A DNA stretch of 13,297 nt from Candidatus Rifleibacteriota bacterium (lineage in GTDB: Bacteria; Vulcanimicrobiota; Xenobia; Xenobiales; Xenobiaceae). Within the stretch, counting starts at the first letter, position 1. The number at the start of each line of letters is the position of its first letter. The translations under genes and the position numbers were made by a program. Below, in pieces: positions 8,009-13,297 of this stretch. The stretch lies in contig CAAGRW010000183.1 in the NCBI GenBank assembly GCA_900772775.1, forward strand, positions 1-13,297. The letters are read 5' to 3'. The notes beneath the pieces are model-generated. The model worked only from the letters and a program-made list of their open reading frames with translations. It had not been told where the DNA came from and searched no databases.

Positions 8009-8051
8009 GCCGCCAGCTGACAACTTTGGTGCCTTTGTGTCAGCCAACGGC
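8009..8051 (-). repeat. hairpin just after the GH13 gene
   Basis: GCTGACA (8016-8022) pairs with TGTCAGC (8038-8044), and an outer GCCG (8009-8012) pairs with CGGC (8048-8051) across a three-base internal loop. On the - strand it falls in the 3' untranslated RNA of the GH13 gene, about 20 bases after the stop and before the bidirectional terminator. It has no T run of its own, so it is more likely an RNA-stabilising hairpin than a terminator. Confidence 0.45.
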
Positions 8052-8072
8052 TAATTCTTTTGTTTTCACATT

Positions 8073-11000
8073 CTACTGTTTCTTCAAAACAATAGTAGCG
8101 CCTGCAGGGAGGAAAATACCATTACCAGAGCTGACAGTGGCTCCACCATTGCCAGTACCAGTGCCGCCATAACAGCGAGCGTTGGTGTTAAATACTTCCT
8201 TCCACTGACCGGGAGGCAATTCCATGCGATAACCGGAGCGATCAGTATTGGCAAAGTTGGAAACTACCACAAACTCATCAGATCCGCCATTGTCGCGTTT
8301 CCAAGCCAAAACTTTATCATCGTTATGAGTATAAACTCGGCTGGTATTACCGGTAGCATTAAAGGCGGAAGAGGTGCGACGCAAGGCGACCAAATCGCGA
8401 GTTAAAGCGAATTGACCAACTTGATTAGCCAAATCCTCAGCAGATTTTCTCTGTTCAGGATTCATCTCGCAATAGCGATCGAACAATTTTTGCTCGTCGG
8501 CACTCATACGAGAGCGCTCTACTTCTCGAGAAGAATTGTCCATAGCAGCGCACTTAGCAAAGTTGTCCAACTTATCGGGAGTGACAGGGAATTTAATCCA
8601 ACTCATATCAGCTCCCCAAGTGGAAGTTAAGCCGTGCTTAAAGTCGTTATTGGCCAAGAATTCTTCGCCTTGGAAGAGCATAGGCACACCAGGGCCGGTT
8701 AAAGTGATAGCTGAAGCGGTACGAGCGATAGCGCGAGGGAAAGGCTGTTTGACAGCTTCGTCATCTTTGGAAGCAGCAGCACCGCGATGGATCCAGTTGC
8801 CAGTATTGCCAACTTCATCGTGACTATGAGCGTAAGTTACAGCTCTGCTCCAATCGGTTACGCCTACGTGGCAAGTGATAGCTTCCATCAAACGATCGGC
8901 GCTACCTATACCTTGAGCCATTTCCAGCAAGTCATCATGGAAACGATCGTTCCAAACACCGCTGAAGCCCATGCCCTTCTTTTCCCAACTGCCCTGACCG
9001 GATCCCTGAGTTTCAGACTTATCCATATCGGCGGCTACTAACCAGCTGCCACTAAAGTCTTCGGCTACTGTGTATACGTCAGGTTTAATCAAACGCAAAG
9101 AGCGGTTAATCTGACGCAAGGTATTCATACCCTCAATTTGCTCGGCAGAGTTGCCAGTGGAGTGCAAAACTTGAGTAAAGTCGAAGCGGATACCATCGAA
9201 ACCAAACTCAGCAACTTGCTGTACAGCGTTGTCAGAATAGAAATCTTTGACGCTCTGGTTGGCGAAATTGGGCTTGGCGCCCCAAGGAGTGCAAGACTCG
9301 CCTTGCTGCCACCAATTGAAGAAGGAACGCTTGCCACCGTCGATACGCCCTAAAGGATCGTCGGCATCTGGCTTACCAGAAGTGTGGTTGTAAACCACGT
9401 CGGCCATAACATTGAAACCGCGTTTGTGGCTCTCATCTACAAAGAGCTTCATAGCGTCAGTACCAGAGATCCATACACTCTTGGCGCCGGGCTGTTCGTC
9501 ATCGGTAATGAGCTTGCGATCTAAAGCTTCCTGGCGATCCATTTCAAAGCCATAGCTAGCCGCGCCGGCATAGTAATAGTCGGGAGTGTAACCCCAGTCA
9601 CGCTTGGCTCCAAATTCGTTAGTCGGCATAAGCTCGATAGTATCAATGCCTAAAGAAGCAAAGTAGTCGAGGTTGTTGATCATGTCTTCAAAGGTAGCCG
9701 GAACAGCATTATCCTTGGAGCTCATGAATGAACCGACGTGGGCTTCGTAAATTACGAAGTTGTTGTGATTGGTCTGACGTCTGGGAACGTTATCGTATTG
9801 GAATTCAAAGCTAGACTCACGAATTAAAGACTTGCGAGCAGATCCGGGCTTGGGTTGGATAACGTTTGTGTAAGGATCGTTGAAAGGAGTAGCTATACGC
9901 TCTTGATTGCTGAGTTTGCCATCTCCATTGACATCACCGACCAACTTGCCGTCTTCTACAACTTGGTATTCGTATTGCATACCGATCAGTTTGGGGAAAT
10001 TGTTAACAGCGGTCACCCAAGCTGTGCCGGCGCCAGGGCTATCTACGCGATTCATATCGATAGAGCCGTCTTCGTTAACACTATTAATCCAAGAGTATTT
10101 GTCGATAGGCTCAGTCTGATCTAATTTCCAATTGCGCAATACGTCCACGTCATGTTTATCGGCAGGTGAAGCTTGATCGTAGGGAATGCGCTCAGGTTTG
10201 CCCAAACGATCTAACAACTCTTGTTTGTTGAGTTGCTTGCCATTTTCGTCACGCAAAACTAAACGCACACTGTCGGCATTGGGGTGAGAATCGACGGTAA
10301 AACGTCCCCATTGAGGATCGTCGGCATAGTTGGGGCCGCCTTTACCGCTATCATCGTACCAACCGACTTCGAAGCCCATAACGGGATCGACAAAGATACG
10401 CTCTAAGCCGCGCTGCTCACCTTGCAAATAACGAGCGTGGGGATCTGAATAACGAACTTCTCCGCCCCAACTGTTCTTTAAGACCTCGCCCTTTTCATTT
10501 AAAGCGGCATATTGGTAAGTTTTGCCTTTGAGCTTACTCCAACCGTCGTTTTGAGTGAGCGTCCAAACGCCATTTTGCTCATTTTTTTCCATGGGCAAGC
10601 GTTCTTCTATTTCACCGGTCTGAGGGTTGCTTATTTCTACATAAAGCTTGTAATCGGCCAAATCGCCTTTGCCCATTTCCGGAGACCAAGTCTGGAAACG
10701 AACGCCGTCTTCACCTTCTTTGTGCACACCAAAAAGGTGAGTCTGAACGGGAGCATAAGTTTGAACGGAGGAATCTTCCAAGTTGAAATTGGGATTTGTT
10801 TCGCTCATAACCAGCCACTGAGCGTTTTGCACCTTACCGTCTTTGCCAGCGATGTCACCAACCACACCCCAGCTAAACTGCTGATTTTGGCCGGTTTTCA
10901 GATCTACAGCAGCGGTAAAAATACCGTCTCCGGCTACAGCGTCGCCATTTTTACCATCATCATGCATAGGAATAATCTTGTCGCCGTTCCAATGCTGATC

Positions 11001-11336
11001 GTAAAGACCGGTCTGATCGTTGAAAGACCCTTTAAGGCCAATATTACTAAGGTCGACTTGCGGACAACCGCGACTATCGAACTGGAAAAGGACTTGTTTT
11101 TTGTCACTGCCTTCAGGTTGTACGGACGCAGTTTCAGCTTTTACTTGGGAAGTTTGTACTTTGGGAGCACCAGCAGCAACTTCTTTACTTTCGGTACTAT
11201 TTAAAGAGAAACTGTCCACAGGAACAGCTGGTGCAGACGCCTGAGGAGCGGTTTGCTTGGATGCGGCAGTAGCGTTATTTTGTGCTACGGAGCCAGCCCG
11301 GAATAAGTCGGAAGAGCGTTCTATATTTATATTCAT
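8073..11336 (-). CDS. large multidomain GH13 alpha-glucan enzyme, branching-enzyme-like
   Basis: A 1087-residue glycoside hydrolase family 13 protein acting on alpha-glucans. Residues 20-80 are an Ala/Gln/Pro/Ser-rich linker. A beta domain with DDGKNGDAVAGDGIF (about 126-140) and a CBM48-like domain (LFGVHKEGEDGVRFQTWSP, about 201-219) follow. A canonical EF-hand-type calcium loop lies at Asp468-Glu479 (DVNGDGKLSNQE). The catalytic barrel starts near 526 (VIYEAHVGSF). All four GH13 motifs are intact: DVVYNH (646-651), GIRFDF with nucleophile Asp719, VAEDF with acid/base Glu759, and HSHDEV with transition-state Asp840. SHDEV resembles glycogen branching enzymes, but alpha-amylase or trehalohydrolase-type activity is not excluded. 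A beta domain of about 100 residues closes it. I chose ATG 11336 because AAGGA lies 4 bases upstream. The frame continues upstream to TTG 11576, or ATG 11570 and 11540. The last would add a signal-peptide-like MNGRTFFVGLAICSLTWAGG, making the enzyme exported. Confidence 0.87.
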   Translation of the reverse strand: MNINIERSSDLFRAGSVAQNNATAASKQTAPQASAPAVPVDSFSLNSTESKEVAAGAPKVQTSQVKAETASVQPEGSDKKQVLFQFDSRGCPQVDLSNIGLKGSFNDQTGLYDQHWNGDKIIPMHDDGKNGDAVAGDGIFTAAVDLKTGQNQQFSWGVVGDIAGKDGKVQNAQWLVMSETNPNFNLEDSSVQTYAPVQTHLFGVHKEGEDGVRFQTWSPEMGKGDLADYKLYVEISNPQTGEIEERLPMEKNEQNGVWTLTQNDGWSKLKGKTYQYAALNEKGEVLKNSWGGEVRYSDPHARYLQGEQRGLERIFVDPVMGFEVGWYDDSGKGGPNYADDPQWGRFTVDSHPNADSVRLVLRDENGKQLNKQELLDRLGKPERIPYDQASPADKHDVDVLRNWKLDQTEPIDKYSWINSVNEDGSIDMNRVDSPGAGTAWVTAVNNFPKLIGMQYEYQVVEDGKLVGDVNGDGKLSNQERIATPFNDPYTNVIQPKPGSARKSLIRESSFEFQYDNVPRRQTNHNNFVIYEAHVGSFMSSKDNAVPATFEDMINNLDYFASLGIDTIELMPTNEFGAKRDWGYTPDYYYAGAASYGFEMDRQEALDRKLITDDEQPGAKSVWISGTDAMKLFVDESHKRGFNVMADVVYNHTSGKPDADDPLGRIDGGKRSFFNWWQQGESCTPWGAKPNFANQSVKDFYSDNAVQQVAEFGFDGIRFDFTQVLHSTGNSAEQIEGMNTLRQINRSLRLIKPDVYTVAEDFSGSWLVAADMDKSETQGSGQGSWEKKGMGFSGVWNDRFHDDLLEMAQGIGSADRLMEAITCHVGVTDWSRAVTYAHSHDEVGNTGNWIHRGAAASKDDEAVKQPFPRAIARTASAITLTGPGVPMLFQGEEFLANNDFKHGLTSTWGADMSWIKFPVTPDKLDNFAKCAAMDNSSREVERSRMSADEQKLFDRYCEMNPEQRKSAEDLANQVGQFALTRDLVALRRTSSAFNATGNTSRVYTHNDDKVLAWKRDNGGSDEFVVVSNFANTDRSGYRMELPPGQWKEVFNTNARCYGGTGTGNGGATVSSGNGIFLPAGATIVLKKQ

Positions 11337-11629
11337 CAATTCCTTACTCTTTTCTACGTAGGTGACGAAAATGTTTTGTTCTAAACAACCTAACCCTAGA
11401 ACTTTTGACGCTTTAGACTTCACTTCAGTCGAAACGGCTCCGCCACGGACGAACTCACCGCCGACTGCCGCTACCCTTGAGCCACCGGCCCAAGTGAGCG
11501 AACAGATCGCCAAACCAACGAAAAAAGTCCTACCATTCATTATCCCAAATGTACAAAGTTTTTTAGGCATAAACAAGCATATTTTTTACTTATTTTTGCA
11601 TTTTTTCGAAAAGCTCACTCCTTTGTAAC

Positions 11630-11658
11630 AATCTAATTTTTTATTTATTGCTAATCAA
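11630..11658 (-). promoter_or_regulatory. candidate promoter of the GH13 gene
   Basis: On the - strand TTGATT (11658-11653) and TAGATT (11635-11630) are separated by exactly 17 bases. Each matches four of six positions of the sigma-70 consensus. Transcription would start near 11623, giving a leader of about 290 bases before ATG 11336. In an AT-rich region such matches arise easily, so this is tentative. Confidence 0.3.
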
Positions 11659-11785
11659 AAGTAATTAGCTAAAGAAATATTCCTCTAACAGCTGATAAGT
11701 AATTTTTTTATAAAAAATGACGAAGGACAGAGGCCGACAGTATCAAAAAAACGCGATTGATTATAAAATTCTATTAGAAATGGAA

Positions 11786-11798
11786 ACTGGTAACCAGT
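11786..11798. promoter_or_regulatory. palindrome ACTGG-TAA-CCAGT, possible operator
   Basis: A perfect 13-base inverted repeat, ACTGG/CCAGT with a three-base spacer, lies 19 bases before the Shine-Dalgarno of the pilin-like gene. It could be a small operator half-site pair or a short leader hairpin. Five-base arms are near what chance allows, and I see no second copy in the window. Confidence 0.3.
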
Positions 11799-11814
11799 GC
11801 AGATAAGATCACAT

Positions 11815-11823
11815 AAAGGAGGG
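11815..11823 (+). promoter_or_regulatory. strong ribosome binding site that fixes the pilin-like gene start
   Basis: AAAGGAGGG lies with its GGAGG core 7 bases before ATG 11830. This near-ideal Shine-Dalgarno settles the start. The in-frame ATG at 11797 would add 11 residues (MQIRSHKGGQY) whose last codons are the ribosome binding site itself, and it has no such site upstream. Confidence 0.9.
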
Positions 11824-11829
11824 CAGTAT

Positions 11830-13269
11830 ATGTTAAAAAATAAGCGCGGCATAGTTCTTATCACCACGATGCTTACAGTCGTTTTAGTAATTATGCTGCT
11901 CAGCTCCGTAGTATATTCCAATTTGGGAAGTATGCGCCTAGCTTCCAATTTTTACAGTCGTGAAGAAGCTCTCATGGCCGCCCAATCCGGCGTACAATAT
12001 GCCATTACTTGTTTGCAAAGCGACATTACTTGGCGCGGCGATAAATCAGACAATACTTTTACCAACTCCACTGAAGGTATCAGTGTTCGCGAGCGCAATG
12101 GCAACGTAGTTGGTATGATTACTACCGCCAATGGCAACAAGTCTTTTTTCCGTATTAAATTTAATTATGAAGATGGAGACAAAGGCTTTGACGGTATGAG
12201 CAACAGCTCCGATTCAGAGCGTATAAGATCTCCCTACGTTTCTGTAAACAATCTTTTCAATACAACCCCAACTAAGGTCTATACCGCTTCTCAAGATGGC
12301 CAATTAAAAACTAAACAAAGCCAAGACAGATTCGGTAAAAACCGCACAGAAGCTGACGGAGCCAGCAGCTTTACTTTAGGCAAATCTAGTTGCTATCTGG
12401 TGGTGGAAGGTTTTGCCGGTAACGGTGTACGCGATCTCACTTTAGACAAAGCCTTTACTTTGACGCCTGAGCAAGCTTCACAGTTGCTTCCCAGACGAGT
12501 GGAGACTTATTTAGCTTTATCTTCCGACACCCAATTTACCGATTCAGTAGCTTGCGCCGCCGGTGATTTAACTACAGACTCAAACTTGATCCGCATAAGC
12601 AATGCCAAGGGTAGCAGCTCTCCTAAGATGCGCAGCTTGCACAACTTGGAAGTTACTAGCAACACTGTCGACTTTGATAATGGCCAGCTGTATTACGGAA
12701 GCGGCTATACTTACAGTATTAACGGTAAGACTATCAGCGAAGACAGCAAGTACACTGCCCAGCAGAGTAACGACACAAGTAGTTTTACTCGCTTGGAAGG
12801 GGACGATGTAACCAAAGCTAATTCCAAAGGGCAGAAGTGCGTCAAAATCCAAGCCGGCACTTATGTTTGGAGTAAAGATCCTAAAACAAAGAAAAATATA
12901 CTCAAGCGCTATGTAGGCAATTATCCTCCCGGCACAGATATCCCCTCTGACGCTAAATATTCAGTAGTAAACAGCTTAGCCGGCGTCACCATAGATGCAG
13001 ATAGTTTAACTATGAAAGTGAACTCCAATCTTTGGGTAGCTTCCGATGGCAAAGCCTCCTCTTTAATCATACGCTACGACAAAGAAGGCGAGACAGCTAC
13101 CTCCAGACCCGTAGTGGCCTTCTTAAAGAATGAAGCTACGCAAACTTCACCTATCATAAGTTCTGATCATGATATTTACATTGAAGGCGCTACCTTAGGC
13201 GGCGGCTCCATTACTTCCAAAGAAAATATCTCCCTCGTAGAGCTTATCCCAGCGACTTATGAACCTTAG
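11830..13269 (+). CDS. PilX-like type IV pilus/type II secretion minor pilin-like protein
   Basis: A 479-residue protein with a type IV pilin-like N-terminus. KNKRG is followed by a hydrophobic helix (about residues 8-30, IVLITTMLTVVLVIMLLSSV), then the helical continuation SREEALMAAQSGVQYAITCL (about 43-62), typical of the PilX N-terminal family and of GspK. If prepilin peptidase cuts after Gly7, position +5 is Thr rather than the usual Glu. PilX and GspK, which act at the pilus or pseudopilus tip, also lack this Glu. The rest is a large, Ser/Thr/Asn/Gly-rich, probably beta-rich domain exposed outside the inner membrane. The C-terminus (about 445-470) reads SPIISSDHDIYIEGATLGGG, like a repetitive beta solenoid that stops abruptly, so C-terminal truncation is possible. 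Divergent from the GH13 gene. No other pilus gene lies in the window; only 28 bases follow, so a pilus operon could continue downstream. Confidence 0.8.
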   Translation: MLKNKRGIVLITTMLTVVLVIMLLSSVVYSNLGSMRLASNFYSREEALMAAQSGVQYAITCLQSDITWRGDKSDNTFTNSTEGISVRERNGNVVGMITTANGNKSFFRIKFNYEDGDKGFDGMSNSSDSERIRSPYVSVNNLFNTTPTKVYTASQDGQLKTKQSQDRFGKNRTEADGASSFTLGKSSCYLVVEGFAGNGVRDLTLDKAFTLTPEQASQLLPRRVETYLALSSDTQFTDSVACAAGDLTTDSNLIRISNAKGSSSPKMRSLHNLEVTSNTVDFDNGQLYYGSGYTYSINGKTISEDSKYTAQQSNDTSSFTRLEGDDVTKANSKGQKCVKIQAGTYVWSKDPKTKKNILKRYVGNYPPGTDIPSDAKYSVVNSLAGVTIDADSLTMKVNSNLWVASDGKASSLIIRYDKEGETATSRPVVAFLKNEATQTSPIISSDHDIYIEGATLGGGSITSKENISLVELIPATYEP

Positions 13270-13297
13270 CGAGCAGGAATTTTCATAGACATCTTTC

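Larger units (their letters stand above)
11337..11829. other. divergent intergenic region with a GC-rich, possibly structured leader
   Basis: This 493-base stretch separates the GH13 gene (-) from the pilin-like gene (+). Its core at 11401-11520 is GC-rich (70 of 120 bases), while both sides are strongly AT-rich. The core holds inverted repeats: CTTGAGCC with GGCCCAAG at 11476-11494 (8 pairs including one G-T on the - strand, 3-base loop), GTTCTA (11378-11383) with TAGAAC (11397-11402), and CTCAC (11454-11458) with GTGAG (11494-11498). This looks like a structured 5' leader of the GH13 mRNA or a small RNA. The competing reading is an N-terminal extension of the enzyme, as the - strand frame is open to 11576. 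I checked it by eye for the common riboswitch, RNase P, tmRNA and SRP motifs and saw none. Downstream, 11521-11829 is AT-rich and holds promoter-like sequence for both genes, including the palindrome TTTTTTATAAAAAA at 11704-11717. Confidence 0.5.

Noticed and set aside
10512..11204. A 230-codon open frame on the + strand inside the GH13 gene
   Set aside because: It lies fully antisense to a gene whose domains are clear on the - strand, and its translation shows no recognisable motif. Long antisense frames are common opposite such coding sequence.
11401..11520. RNase P RNA, tmRNA, SRP RNA or a common riboswitch in the GC-rich island
   Set aside because: I looked on both strands for hallmark strings (RNase P GAGGAAAGTCC, a tmRNA tag and CCA end, SRP GGAAG loop, B12, TPP, FMN and c-di-GMP motifs) and found none. 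A covariance-model search is still needed.
11362..11628. An 88-codon + strand open frame over the GC-rich island
   Set aside because: The translation is low-information, with no ribosome binding site and no family resemblance. A GC-rich stretch has few stop codons in several frames at once.
11704..11717. TTTTTTATAAAAAA palindrome as a terminator or operator
   Set aside because: It is purely A/T with no GC stem, and such palindromes are expected in an AT-rich intergenic stretch.

Overview
This window carries eight protein-coding genes at moderate GC (roughly mid-40s percent by eye). They include an exported TPR protein, a PilX-type minor pilin-like protein and an intramembrane site-2 protease. 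That mix fits a Gram-negative-type bacterium with type IV pilus or secretion machinery, but nothing here fixes the lineage. The style (TPR-rich, PilX-like proteins, frequent TTG starts, mixed A/T- and G/C-ending codons) would suit an uncultured group such as the non-photosynthetic Cyanobacteria-related lineages or the PVC group. That is a guess, not a result. I see no tRNA, rRNA, CRISPR array, insertion sequence or phage gene.

Layout. Positions 104-1843 (+) encode a TPR protein with a signal peptide, closed by a strong terminator. Positions 2044-3951 (+) encode a 635-residue protein of unknown function with one four-cysteine zinc ribbon, also followed by a terminator. Positions 4147-7935 (+) look like one transcription unit: site-2 protease, endonuclease III, amidase-signature hydrolase and glyoxalase II-like metallo-beta-lactamase-fold hydrolase, separated by 19, 48 and 26 bases with no terminator between them. 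These look like housekeeping functions without a shared pathway. A long A/T-tailed hairpin at 7950-8001 ends this unit and also the convergent gene on the other strand. Positions 8073-11336 (-) encode a large multidomain GH13 alpha-glucan-active enzyme. Positions 11830-13269 (+) encode a PilX-like protein, transcribed divergently from it.

The stretch between the two divergent genes (11337-11829) is the least explained part. It has a GC-rich core of about 120 bases (11401-11520, 70 G/C of 120) between AT-rich flanks, with several small inverted repeats. It is either a structured 5' leader or RNA of the GH13 gene, or an 80-residue N-terminal extension of that enzyme containing a signal-peptide-like stretch. 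I favour the leader reading because the ATG at 11336 has a Shine-Dalgarno sequence and the codons upstream are unlike those in the rest of the window.

I do not see a coherent new multi-gene system. The points most worth checking are the GC-rich leader, the orphan zinc-ribbon protein and its unclear start, the unusual domain order of the GH13 enzyme, the altered iron-sulfur loop of the endonuclease III, and the DnaK-like acidic tail on the protease.
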